Below, in pieces: positions 27,052-34,757 of a DNA stretch of 64,000 bases. Numbering within the stretch: the first letter of the stretch is position 1; every line of letters starts with the position of its first letter. A program made the translations under genes and the position numbers. The DNA comes from Bacillota bacterium (GTDB taxonomy: Bacteria; Bacillota; SHA-98; UBA4971). The notes below the pieces were generated by a model, which saw only the letters and a program-made list of their open reading frames with translations, did not search any database and had not been told where the DNA came from. The DNA is taken from NCBI GenBank assembly GCA_024653485.1, contig JANLFY010000009.1:1-64000 (forward strand). Direction: 5' to 3'.

Positions 27052-28435
27052 GATGCAAACAAGCCTCCCAGGCCATCAGAAGCCTATCTTTCCTTTCGCA
27101 CTGAAGCAGGCTTCCAGGAAAAAGGCTTCTTGTTCCGAATTTCTCTCTCACCCGAACCGCGACCGCATCGACGGATCGAGCTTGGTCAGTTGTCACATTA
27201 GGGGCGAACATATCCGCTTGAAATGCGGCTACCACGGGTACGAGATCGGCTGCTACAAGCGATAGCGCCCTCACAGGACGAGGCAGCCCACCTGTGGCCG
27301 GCTCCCATCGCTCCATCTTCCGCTTTGGGCGACACACCCGCTCAAGCGGCACAGGCGATTCGCGCGCCACGGGCGATTCGGCTTCTGATGGTGCTTCATC
27401 ATAAAGCGCCAGCAGCACCGTTCTCAGAAGGCTCCTGTATATCCCCGTAACACCCCCGCACATCTCTGGTGGCCTCGAAAAGCGTTGCTCGCGCGCCACT
27501 TGGCTCTCACCTTCGCGCCCGGCGATATCGAGCACTATACCCCACCGACGGGCAGTCACAGAACTGGCCCTGAGCTTCTGTTCCATGCATACAGCGCCAG
27601 CCTCCACTATACGTGCCAAGATAGGCTCGCTGGACACGTCATCATCAAAGACCTTGCGAAAGGTCACCATCCTCTTGGGATGGACAGGTATCACCCGCGC
27701 ACGATCCGTGCCTAAGCTGCGCTCGTAAACAATGTGCCCCACCTCTCCAAGCGTATCGACGAGAGCCGACCTCCCTATCGCCTGCACCTCACCCACCCGT
27801 TTCAGCCCAAGGCGCAGTAATCGCTCGATCACATCCTCATCGAGCGTCCAGAGCACATCCACTGGCAAGGGGGCGAGAAACTCCTTTTCTTTCCCGGTAA
27901 CGATGTGCACATGCCCGGCCTCCCTCGCTGAGCCGGTTATGAGGTGTCGAAACTCCTCGCCCCTCGGCATTTCCCCTGCCTCGTCGAGCACCCCCGAAGC
28001 CACCCGCGCCACCAGCTTGCAGCGCGCTACCCCGAACACGGGACGACTCCCAATTATGCCCTGTATGTCTTGAGAAATCCTCCCGAGCGTTTCCGGAACA
28101 TCGGCGCACCCTGAAAGGTCGACAAACGCTTCGTGTTGAGCCAAGGGCTCTACAGCCGGGCTATACTGCGCGCATGCCTCCCATAAATCATCGGCAAGCC
28201 TATCGTAACGCTCAGGAACGTAGCCAACATCGATCACATCTGGGTGCACGAGTCGCGCCGCAGATAGAGACATCCCTGGTCTAATCCCCGCATTCCTCGC
28301 ACCCGGAGACGTGGCCATCACTCTCTTACTCTTCGTGACAAGGATCATGGGCGCCCCTTTCAGGCGTGAATCTAGTAAAACCTCGGCTTCCACATAGAAG
28401 TCGGGCACCCAAACATGCGCAACAACCACTGACAT
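26948..28435 (-). CDS. imuB: ImuB-type inactive Y-family polymerase homologue
   Basis: This 495-residue protein has the Y-family fold (palm/fingers, then a thumb with LLRLGLKRVGEVQAI, then a little-finger-like region). Where active enzymes have HVDMDAFFASVE it reads HVWVPDFYVEAE, and where they have SIDEAFLD it reads AQHEAFVD. The catalytic Asp residues are therefore missing, as in known ImuB. QADMF near the C-terminus (codons 27206-27220) looks like a beta-clamp-binding pentapeptide. ATG at 28435 follows AAGGTGAAG. It is the first gene after the SOS promoter. No imuA-like gene is next to it. Confidence 0.88.
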   Translation of the reverse strand: MSVVVAHVWVPDFYVEAEVLLDSRLKGAPMILVTKSKRVMATSPGARNAGIRPGMSLSAARLVHPDVIDVGYVPERYDRLADDLWEACAQYSPAVEPLAQHEAFVDLSGCADVPETLGRISQDIQGIIGSRPVFGVARCKLVARVASGVLDEAGEMPRGEEFRHLITGSAREAGHVHIVTGKEKEFLAPLPVDVLWTLDEDVIERLLRLGLKRVGEVQAIGRSALVDTLGEVGHIVYERSLGTDRARVIPVHPKRMVTFRKVFDDDVSSEPILARIVEAGAVCMEQKLRASSVTARRWGIVLDIAGREGESQVAREQRFSRPPEMCGGVTGIYRSLLRTVLLALYDEAPSEAESPVARESPVPLERVCRPKRKMERWEPATGGLPRPVRALSLVAADLVPVVAAFQADMFAPNVTTDQARSVDAVAVRVREKFGTRSLFPGSLLQCERKDRLLMAWEACLHHEEDKQVASGCRAGRPTSGEVLLEAKMASCAFHC

Positions 28436-28491
28436 GGGCTTCACCTTCGTGAGCCTGCTCAAAGTCAAGACATGTAACGGAAAGGCTTAGT

Positions 28492-28505
28492 CGAACATCA
28501 GTTCG
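28492..28505. promoter_or_regulatory. LexA (DinR) SOS box
   Basis: CGAAC-ATCA-GTTCG is an exact match to the Gram-positive SOS box CGAAC-N4-GTTCG. It lies 7 bp downstream of the imuB -10 element, where bound LexA would block transcription start. Confidence 0.92.
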
Positions 28506-28512
28506 TATTTAT

Positions 28513-28542
28513 AGTATATGAGTCTTGCCGCCTTCCTGTCAA
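28513..28542 (-). promoter_or_regulatory. Sigma-A promoter of the imuB-dnaE2 operon
   Basis: On the minus strand, TTGACA (28542-28537) is followed by an 18-bp spacer and TATACT (28518-28513). With the LexA box just downstream, this is a strong but repressible promoter. Confidence 0.88.
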
Positions 28543-28764
28543 TACAAATCCTGCCATAAGGTATGGGCACGGAAGGAATTCGTGCGCATATGTCCAAACA
28601 ACTATGGGGCAGCGCTGCTGCAAGCGCAACTCAACGTACACTCCAGGGCAATTCGAAAGGAGGAAGGTGTGCTTGCCGAACCATCGTCCAGGCGGATAAC
28701 CTCTGCCGCCGGCATCTCTCACTTGAGGCCCCTTTCCAAACCTCAAGACAAGGAGGACAAGGCG

Positions 28765-29841
28765 ATGAACCTGTTTGACGCGATGGGGAAACACGATTAC
28801 GAGCAGGTCCTCTTCTGTAGCGACACATCAACGGGCCTGCGGGCGATAATCGTCATTCACGACACCACCCTCGGCCCCGCCCTTGGCGGCACCCGAATGT
28901 GGCCGTACAACACCGAGGAGGAGGCGGTCGTCGACGCGCTCCGCCTCGCTCGCGGCATGACCTACAAGAACGCCGCGGCCGGCCTCAATTTCGGCGGCGG
29001 GAAAGCGGTCATCATCGGTGACCCCAGAAAGGACAAATCAGAGGAGCTCTTCAGGGCGTTCGGCCGGTTCGTGGACACTCTCGGTGGCAGGTTTATCACA
29101 GGCGAGGATGTGGGCATAACCGTGGACGATGTTGAGACCATGAGATGCGAGACCAAATGGGTCGGAGGTTCGTCCAGCGCATCTGGAGGCAGCGGCGACC
29201 CGGGTCCTGTGACCGCCTATGGCGTTTGGCGTGGCCTCGCAGCATGCGCGAAGGTGGTCTTCGGCAGCGACTCTCTGAAAGGCCTTACCGTGGCGATCCA
29301 GGGAGTCGGGAGCGTCGGCTACCATCTCGGCAAACACCTGCGCGATGATGGCGCCAACCTCATCGTCACGGACATCTTTCAGGACAAGGTAGAACGGGCA
29401 GTGCGCGACCTAGGAGCGAGAGCTGTGGAGCCAGACGCCATATTCGACGTCGAGTGCGATATCTTCGCCCCTTGCGCCCTCGGCGCTGTCCTCAACGATT
29501 CCACAATCCCCAGGCTTAAGTGTAAGATAGTGGGAGGCTCCGCCAACAATCAGCTGAAAGAGAATCGACACGGCGACGTGTTGCAGGACACGGGAATCCT
29601 GTACGCACCAGACTACATCATCAACGCCGGAGGCGTCATCAATGTCGCGGACGGCCTCTTCGGATATAGTCGCGAGAGGGCTCTGCGTAAGGCGGCGGGC
29701 ATCTACGACACCATACTCAGGGTGGTCGAGATATCCAAACGGGACAACGTTCCGACCTACAAGGCTGCCGACCGGCTCGCGGAGGAGCGCATCGCCACCG
29801 TGGGCAAGATCATGCGGCGAATCCGGTCCGGTTGCATCTGA
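28765..29841 (+). CDS. Leucine (branched-chain amino acid) dehydrogenase
   Basis: This 358-residue NAD-dependent enzyme belongs to the Glu/Leu/Phe/Val dehydrogenase family. The substrate and catalytic region [15 protein letters not shown], then [19 protein letters not shown], matches leucine dehydrogenase, with both active-site lysines present. The Rossmann glycine motif is [14 protein letters not shown] at 28765 follows AAGGAGG, and homology begins there ([18 protein letters not shown]); the longer frame upstream is spurious. It deaminates leucine, isoleucine or valine to 2-oxoacids. A bidirectional terminator follows. Confidence 0.88.
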   Translation: MNLFDAMGKHDYEQVLFCSDTSTGLRAIIVIHDTTLGPALGGTRMWPYNTEEEAVVDALRLARGMTYKNAAAGLNFGGGKAVIIGDPRKDKSEELFRAFGRFVDTLGGRFITGEDVGITVDDVETMRCETKWVGGSSSASGGSGDPGPVTAYGVWRGLAACAKVVFGSDSLKGLTVAIQGVGSVGYHLGKHLRDDGANLIVTDIFQDKVERAVRDLGARAVEPDAIFDVECDIFAPCALGAVLNDSTIPRLKCKIVGGSANNQLKENRHGDVLQDTGILYAPDYIINAGGVINVADGLFGYSRERALRKAAGIYDTILRVVEISKRDNVPTYKAADRLAEERIATVGKIMRRIRSGCI

Positions 29842-29892
29842 CACATCTCGCTGCGGTCCTCGCAGCAACTGCCACGTGCCACGAAAGACAAC

Positions 29893-29951
29893 GAATGAAA
29901 CGGGGGCTGCCGGCAAGCGGCGTTCAGGCAAGCCAGCAGCCCCTTTCATTC
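29893..29951. terminator. Bidirectional terminator
   Basis: A long inverted repeat has left arm 29893-29914 (GAATGAAA then a GGGGGCTGC core) and right arm ending in GCAGCCCC then TTTCATTC. The stem is GC-rich with T-rich flanks on both strands. It sits between the convergent leucine dehydrogenase and ECF genes. Confidence 0.85.
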
Positions 29952-29965
29952 CGATGGCTCCCTCG

Positions 29966-30529
29966 TCACTTACGATATCCTTCTGTCCGACGAGGAGCTT
30001 CGGCCTTCGCCTTCATGGTCTTCTCATACAGGTACACCACACCGGGAACGAAAACCAACTGCAGGACCACGCCCGGGAGGCTAGCTACTATCCCAGCCGT
30101 CAGGGGATACAGCACCGGCACGGAGTCCAGGCCAAAGAGAGGCAAGAGGTACGCACCAAGTGCGCCATACACCAGGCGACCGCCTATCATAGCACTCACG
30201 AGAGCGACTATCACGTTCTGCTTCAACGCTCTGTATAAGAGCCCGCTGAGGAACCCGTACACGGTCAGCTCCACCATCATGGCCTGCGCGGTAGGTGGAA
30301 TCAAAGGAGGCATCCCCGTCAAGATGGCGGACAATAGAGGCGTCAGAAACCCGACGATCCCGCCGATGACCGGGCCAACGAAAAAGCCCGCCAAGAGGAC
30401 CGGCACGTGCATCGGAAGGAAAACCTTGCCCGCCCCAACGGCATGAAAGAACATGGGGATCACTATTCCCAACGCGATAAAGACAGCACCGTGGGCAAGT
30501 TCTCGCACTATGCAGCGACTACTACGCAT
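29966..30529 (-). CDS. ECF transporter S component
   Basis: This 187-residue membrane protein has about five or six hydrophobic segments and the style of energy-coupling-factor substrate-binding subunits (HGAVFIALGIVIPMFFHAVG, then MHVPVLLAGFFVGPVIGG). ATG at 30529 follows AGGGGG; a GTG seven codons earlier is the alternative. The ligand is not identifiable. No EcfA or EcfT gene is nearby, so it would use a shared (group II) energising module. Confidence 0.75.
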   Translation of the reverse strand: MRSSRCIVRELAHGAVFIALGIVIPMFFHAVGAGKVFLPMHVPVLLAGFFVGPVIGGIVGFLTPLLSAILTGMPPLIPPTAQAMMVELTVYGFLSGLLYRALKQNVIVALVSAMIGGRLVYGALGAYLLPLFGLDSVPVLYPLTAGIVASLPGVVLQLVFVPGVVYLYEKTMKAKAEAPRRTEGYRK

Positions 30530-30774
30530 CAAGATCAGCCCCCTGTGCACGGCCCTTCCCGCAACGCCGTCATGTGCGGCTGCGGTGGCAGTGCCGCCCG
30601 CTTCGACATGGTCTCCAGGATCTCCGGGATCTCTGGCGGCTACGAGAAGCCCCTACCCGACTCCCGCGCCACGGACGGGTCTCGGAAAGCCCGAGATGAC
30701 AGCACACGGCACGGCAATACGACCACGATAGAGAGCGGGCGCCCCTGAACTAGGAGCGCCAGTCCCAAGTGAGC

Positions 30775-31160
30775 GAGGCAACCAGATCTGTAAGCCGAAT
30801 TCTGTCGAGGGTGGTCATCTGTCTTGGATCCGAGTCGCCCCGGACCTCATGCGACCGTACCCGAGGGGGAGGCGGGCCACCTCATGTCCCTCCTATTTGG
30901 TCTTGCTCCGGGTGGGGTTTGCCTAGCCGACCGGTCGCCCGGCCGCTGGTGCGCTCTTGCCGCACCGTTTCACCCTTGCTCACGCGATTTCGGACCTCGT
31001 GCGGCCTCGCCCGCGCAAGCGGTCTCATCTCTGTTGCACTTTCCTTGGGGTCGCCCCCACTGGGGATTACCCAGCACCCTGCCCTGCGGAGTTCGGACTT
31101 TCCTCAGGCGCGCGATTCCCACGGGAATCACGCGCCCGCGACCACCCGATCTGCTTGCTC
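30775..31160 (-). ncRNA. rnpB: RNase P RNA (bacterial type A)
   Basis: This about 386-nt RNA is encoded on the minus strand. The conserved elements appear in order: GAGGAAAGTCCGAACTCC near the 5' end, AAAGTGCAACAGAGA, GGGTGAAACGGTGCGG, CTAGGCAAACCCCACCCGG, GACCAAATAGGAGGG, and ACAGAATTCGGCTTACAG near the 3' end. The first and last bases pair (GAGCAAGCAGATC with GATCTGGTTGCCTC) as helix P1, which sets the ends to within a few bases. It processes tRNA 5' ends. Confidence 0.96.
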
Positions 31161-31231
31161 TCTGCTCTCACCTTTCTTTCGGGCCCTGCCCAAGAGACGA
31201 AGGCCGCGTCGCTATCGCGCCGCGTCTTCAA

Positions 31232-31255
31232 CCGGATCGACCTCCGGATCGACCT
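31232..31255. repeat. Tandem 12-mer repeat in the rnpB leader
   Basis: CCGGATCGACCT occurs twice in exact tandem, between the promoter and the mature rnpB 5' end. Role unknown. Confidence 0.6.
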
Positions 31256-31290
31256 CGTCACAGCCGGACCCGGAGCTCAGGCCCACAAGG

Positions 31291-31319
31291 ATTCTAACAT
31301 CTACGTGCCCATATGTCAA
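31291..31319 (-). promoter_or_regulatory. Sigma-A promoter upstream of rnpB
   Basis: On the minus strand, TTGACA (31319-31314), a 17-bp spacer and TAGAAT (31296-31291) make a near-consensus promoter. It lies about 120 nt before the predicted 5' end of mature RNase P RNA, implying a processed leader. Confidence 0.8.
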
Positions 31320-31412
31320 ATCAGGCCACCGTTGCGCGCGCCTCCCCGGGTCTCGTTTGCGCACGCGTTCCTGCGGTGACCAAGACACCCGGCTAGTGTC
31401 GCGGCCGGACGA

Positions 31413-31865
31413 CTAGTCCGAAGGATCCCGTAGCCCGAGGTCGCCGTCGATGCCCATGTTAGCAAGCTGGTCAGCTTTGGCGTTCATTTCCCGTCTAACG
31501 TGTCTCACGGGGCATGAGTCGAAGAGGCGCCTCAGTCTCTGCACCTCGGCGACCAGAGGGCGAAGGCGCTCAGACTTGACGGCGTACTGCCCGGATAGCT
31601 GCCTCGCCACGAGCTCGCTGTCAACATAGACCCGCACCCTGCGTGCTCCGAGCTCCTGCGCGGTCTCGAGCGCCTTCGCGATAGCGAGGTACTCGGCTTC
31701 GTTGTTCGTGGCGACACCTACCCCAGCGCTTATCTGGGCAACCACGCTCTCGTTCTCGTCAAGTATCACGGCGCCGATTCCGGCCGGCCCCGGGTTTCCC
31801 CTTGACGCGCCATCGCTGTATATAATGAGCTCTCTCTCCAATTCAGCCTGTGCACGCTCGTCCAT
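31413..31865 (-). CDS. Ribonuclease HI-like protein
   Basis: This 150-residue RNase H-fold protein keeps the catalytic acidic residues in their usual contexts: Asp in YSDGASRGNPGPAG, Glu in NNEAEYLA, Asp in VYVDSELVARQLSG and Asp in NAKADQLAN. It is of the short RNase HI family without the basic protrusion of E. coli RnhA. ATG at 31865 follows GGGGGG. It would cleave RNA in RNA:DNA hybrids. It is followed by rnpB and preceded by the zinc-ribbon protein gene in the same direction. Confidence 0.85.
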   Translation of the reverse strand: MDERAQAELERELIIYSDGASRGNPGPAGIGAVILDENESVVAQISAGVGVATNNEAEYLAIAKALETAQELGARRVRVYVDSELVARQLSGQYAVKSERLRPLVAEVQRLRRLFDSCPVRHVRREMNAKADQLANMGIDGDLGLRDPSD

Positions 31866-31956
31866 CACGTTCCCCCCGACACTCCGCCGGACCGGCGCGG
31901 TCGGATCCCGCGCACCTCCCGGCCTGCTCAGCCTCGATCCGATGCTCGAGACGCGA

Positions 31957-32676
31957 TCACCCGACCCAACAGAGGATCCTTCCACAACTTTCGCATCGGA
32001 CCACCTGGTCATTGGATCTCGCCCGAGCCACGAGAAAAGTCGGGAGAACCACGTGACACCCTCCGCAAATCCCGTCCTTGACCGGAACTACCGCAATACC
32101 GCCCTTGTCTTTCGCAATCTGCTCATACCTTGCCAGAACACCGGGGGAGATCTTCGCGACTAGCGCGTCGCGCTCCGTGCACAACTGCGCTATCTCAGAC
32201 TCGATCTTGCGCACCTCGGTGTCGCGCACGCCTTTCAGCGCCTCCAATTTCGCGGACGCCTCGGCGATCGCCCTACCCAGCTCGCTCGCACGCGACTCCG
32301 CCGCCTCTATCTCTTCCATCTGACCTATGACGTGGTCCTCGAACCGGGCTTTGCTCGCCTCCAGCATCCTCAGTTTCCCTTGCATCCCCTCTATCTCTCT
32401 TGGATTCGTCACGATTCCCCCGTATAGTTTCCTCGAAATGGCCTCGATAGCCCCAACTGCCTCTTTCAGGTTCCATTCAGCTTCTTTCTGCTCCTTACGA
32501 ACGCGCGCAAGCCTCGTGTTCGTATCGGAGAGGCTTGCGCGCAACGACGCAAGTGTGTCCTCGACACCCTTTATCTCCTTCTTGACAGGCAGCTCCGCGA
32601 GAGCCCTTTCCAGCCGCTGCCTCTGCATGTCCAGCCGCTGGAGCTCGAAGAGCAACTGTATCTCCATCATTGGCAT
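31957..32676 (-). CDS. Coiled-coil protein with C-terminal C4 zinc ribbon
   Basis: This 239-residue protein consists of a long helical coiled coil (about residues 1-180, rich in Glu, Lys, Arg and Leu heptads) and a C-terminal zinc ribbon. The ribbon has CGGCH and CESCGR pairs about 20 residues apart. The pattern is that of the widespread bacterial C4-type zinc-ribbon family (zf-RING_7, including CdsZ). Two start ATGs occur close together behind GAGGGG. It probably acts as a nucleic-acid- or translation-associated factor. Confidence 0.8.
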   Translation of the reverse strand: MPMMEIQLLFELQRLDMQRQRLERALAELPVKKEIKGVEDTLASLRASLSDTNTRLARVRKEQKEAEWNLKEAVGAIEAISRKLYGGIVTNPREIEGMQGKLRMLEASKARFEDHVIGQMEEIEAAESRASELGRAIAEASAKLEALKGVRDTEVRKIESEIAQLCTERDALVAKISPGVLARYEQIAKDKGGIAVVPVKDGICGGCHVVLPTFLVARARSNDQVVRCESCGRILCWVG

Positions 32677-32734
32677 TATTCCCCTCGCGTCGTCGTACTA
32701 AACTAAAGGGAGCGATCGGCCGCGTTGAGCTGCC

Positions 32735-32917
32735 CTAGCTCCTTATCGCCCCCAGTAGGTCCTTGTAGGTTTCGATATCCATGCCGACCTCGGTGCGCTT
32801 TGCCTGCACGTCTGTACCGTTCTTCTTCGCGCAGTCCACACACCGCTTCGTCGTCGGCAGAATCTCAAGTCTCGCCTTTGGGATGACCTTGCCACAGATT
32901 TCGCACTTCACGACCAT
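32735..32917 (-). CDS. Small TraR/DksA-type zinc-finger protein
   Basis: This 60-residue protein has one C4 zinc finger (CEICGKVIPKARLEILPTTKRCVDC) in the TraR/DksA pattern and a short acidic C-terminal tail. ATG at 32917 has AAGGGG about 9 nt upstream; the frame before it is Arg-rich and unsupported. The long coiled coil of DksA is absent, so it is probably not a secondary-channel factor. It is 58 nt upstream of the coiled-coil zinc-ribbon gene. Confidence 0.75.
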   Translation of the reverse strand: MVVKCEICGKVIPKARLEILPTTKRCVDCAKKNGTDVQAKRTEVGMDIETYKDLLGAIRS

Positions 32918-33031
32918 CCTTCTGGGCCCCTTTCTCCTCCGGTCTGCCGTTCCTGCTCGTCTCAAGGCCCTCATGCCGGAGAAACCCGCTGCCAGACACG
33001 TCCCCGACGGGCACAGCCTTCCCCCTTCGCT

Positions 33032-33061
33032 ACTATAGTTATTTCTACACCGGGCTTTCAG
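33032..33061 (-). promoter_or_regulatory. Putative promoter of the zinc-finger/RNase H operon
   Basis: On the minus strand, CTGAAA (33061-33056; 4 of 6), an 18-bp spacer and TATAGT (33037-33032) lie about 115 nt before the zinc-finger gene. The rest of 32918-33243 holds only this site and the tRNA terminator. Confidence 0.45.
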
Positions 33062-33213
33062 TTCCTGCACGCCGCTTGCGACGCCAGGCTTCACGCCCCG
33101 CCGAGCCCCGGGCGACGCAGTCCACCTTATGTAACGGTTCGGGAACCCTCCTCTCCATCGAAGGGACTGGCCGGGAATGCTGGACTGTCCTCAATGCACC
33201 TCTACATACGCAA

Positions 33214-33234
33214 AGCGGGCGAACCTCGCCCGCT
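33214..33234 (-). terminator. Terminator after tRNA-Met
   Basis: AGCGGGCGA-GGT-TCGCCCGCT on the minus strand is a 9-bp stem with a 3-nt loop and a short T-rich end, 10 nt after the tRNA CCA. Confidence 0.75.
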
Positions 33235-33243
33235 CCACAAATC

Positions 33244-33318
33244 TGGTGGGCCCACCTGGGATCGAACCAGGGACCGACCGGTTATGAGCCGGTTGCTCTA
33301 CCGCTGAGCTATAGGCCC
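33244..33318 (-). tRNA. tRNA-Met (anticodon CAT)
   Basis: A 75-nt cloverleaf has acceptor stem GGGCCTA/TGGGCCC, D-arm AGCTCAGCGGTAGAGC, anticodon loop CTCATAA and T-arm CCTGGTTCGATCCCAGG, with CCA encoded. The CAT anticodon could also be initiator Met or Ile2. The acceptor stem starts with a G-C pair, so it is not the initiator; elongator Met is most likely. Confidence 0.9.
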
Positions 33319-33325
33319 AAATACT

Positions 33326-33400
33326 TGGCTCCCTGGGCAGGACTCGAACCTGCAACCTACCGGTTAACAGCCGGCCGCTCTGCCATTGAGCTACCAGGGA
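33326..33400 (-). tRNA. tRNA-Asn (anticodon GTT)
   Basis: A 75-nt cloverleaf has acceptor stem TCCCTGG/CCAGGGA, D-arm AGCTCAATGGCAGAGC, anticodon loop CTGTTAA, T-arm GCAGGTTCGAGTCCTGC and an encoded CCA. It is transcribed with tRNA-Met 7 nt downstream. Confidence 0.95.
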
Positions 33401-33423
33401 ACAAAACCTCGTTCACACGTGCT

Positions 33424-33452
33424 ATTATACACGCGTGGTCCCGCCCGGTCAA
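33424..33452 (-). promoter_or_regulatory. Promoter of the tRNA-Asn/tRNA-Met operon
   Basis: On the minus strand, TTGACC (33452-33447), a 17-bp spacer and a perfect TATAAT (33429-33424) lie 23 nt before tRNA-Asn. Confidence 0.9.
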
Positions 33453-33502
33453 GAGGCAGGCGCTGCGAAATCCGCACGCTGCCTCCGTCCGGCTTCCGGG
33501 GT

Positions 33503-34645
33503 TTACTCCAGGTAGTCCTTGAGTTTCTTGCTACGACTGGGATGCCTGAGTTTTCGGAGCGCCTTCGCTTCTATCTGGCGTATCCTCTCGCGCGTGACGC
33601 CGAACACCTGCCCGACCTCTTCAAGGGTGCGAGACCGGCCGTCGTCAAGCCCGAAGCGCAGTCGGAGCACCTTCTCCTCCCTTGGGGTGAGCGTGTCCAA
33701 AACGTCCTCGAGCTGCTCCTTGAGGAGGTGGAAGGACACCGCATCCGCGGGAGCCAATACCTCCTCGTCTTCGATGAAGTCCCCGAGATGGCTGTCCTCT
33801 TCCTCGCCTATGGGCGTCTCGAGGGACACGGGCTCCTGAGCCACCTTCATGATCTCCCTGACCTTCTCCTCGCTCATGTCCATGGCTTTCGCCGTTTCCT
33901 CGATCGTAGGTTCTCGGCCGTATTCCTGCACGAGCTGCCTTTGAACCCGGACAAGCTTATTGATGGTCTCGACCATGTGGACGGGAATTCGTATGGTCCT
34001 GGCCTGGTCGGCTATTGCTCGGGTTATCGCCTGTCTGATCCACCACGTCGCGTACGTGCTGAACTTGTAGCCTTTCCTATAGTCGAACTTCTCCACGGCC
34101 TTCAAAAGGCCAAGGTTTCCTTCCTGTATGAGATCGAGGAAGAGCATGCCACGGCCGACGTACCGTTTGGCGATGCTGACCACGAGCCGGAGGTTCGCCT
34201 CGGCAAGCCTGCGTTTAGCCTGTTCGTCGCCATTTTCGATGCGCTTCGCGAGCTCGACTTCCTCCTCGGCCGTCAGGAGCGGGACTCTCCCGATCTCTTT
34301 GAGGTACATCCTGACCGGGTCATCCACGCTGATGCCTTCAGGGAGAGAGAGATCCAGCTCCACGTCCTCACGGACCACCGCCTCCCCGTCCGGCCCGTCC
34401 GGCCCATCAGGTCCACTCGGAACCACGGCCTCATCGGTGATCTGCCCTGCCTCGCCGTCTCCCGGATCAGGCGCGACGTCTATGCCCATCTGGCTGAGGG
34501 CTTCGTACACCTCGTCTATTTGCTCAGGAGACAGTTCCACGTTCTGAAGCGCGTCCATTATCTCCCTGTATGTCAACATGCCCTTCCTCTTGCCGCGCTC
34601 GATGAGCTCCTTCAACTCGGGCATGTCAGGCTGCCCAGGCTTCAT
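33503..34645 (-). CDS. rpoD: Primary RNA polymerase sigma factor (sigma-A)
   Basis: This 380-residue housekeeping sigma-70 factor has region 1.2 ([20 protein letters not shown]) and region 2 ([20 protein letters not shown], then [20 protein letters not shown] for -10 recognition and melting). Region 3 follows (HMVETINKL) and then region 4 with the -35-binding helix ([20 protein letters not shown]). An acidic Gly-Pro-Asp repeat linker ([10 protein letters not shown]) lies at about residues 78-90. The second ATG (34645) is chosen because AAGGAGGG abuts the first and is 6 nt before the second. It is downstream of dnaG, as in the classical primase-sigma operon. Confidence 0.97.
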   Translation of the reverse strand: MKPGQPDMPELKELIERGKRKGMLTYREIMDALQNVELSPEQIDEVYEALSQMGIDVAPDPGDGEAGQITDEAVVPSGPDGPDGPDGEAVVREDVELDLSLPEGISVDDPVRMYLKEIGRVPLLTAEEEVELAKRIENGDEQAKRRLAEANLRLVVSIAKRYVGRGMLFLDLIQEGNLGLLKAVEKFDYRKGYKFSTYATWWIRQAITRAIADQARTIRIPVHMVETINKLVRVQRQLVQEYGREPTIEETAKAMDMSEEKVREIMKVAQEPVSLETPIGEEEDSHLGDFIEDEEVLAPADAVSFHLLKEQLEDVLDTLTPREEKVLRLRFGLDDGRSRTLEEVGQVFGVTRERIRQIEAKALRKLRHPSRSKKLKDYLE

Positions 34646-34757
34646 GATCATCCCTCCTTTCCGTCGCCAGCCATCGACGCCTTGCCGGCCATGGCGGCTG
34701 TGTGGTCACCGCGTCCCCTTGCGTTACACGCATCGCGTGGCGACGCGCTGGTGAGCT

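Larger units (their letters stand above)
28436..28764. other. 329-nt divergent region with the SOS promoter
   Basis: It holds the LexA box and promoter of imuB and the leader of the leucine dehydrogenase gene. No confident promoter or riboswitch was found for the dehydrogenase. Short plus-strand frames here lack homology. Confidence 0.5.

Noticed and set aside
28487-28515. A possible plus-strand promoter (TTAGTC-17-TATAGT) for leucine dehydrogenase overlapping the LexA box
   Set aside because: The -35 matches only two of six positions; the TATAGT is largely the mirror of the imuB -10 region.
30606-30623. Cobalamin-riboswitch-like CCTGGAGACC upstream of the ECF S component
   Set aside because: The other conserved blocks (GCCACTG and GGGAAGG in order) are missing, so a B12 riboswitch is not supported.
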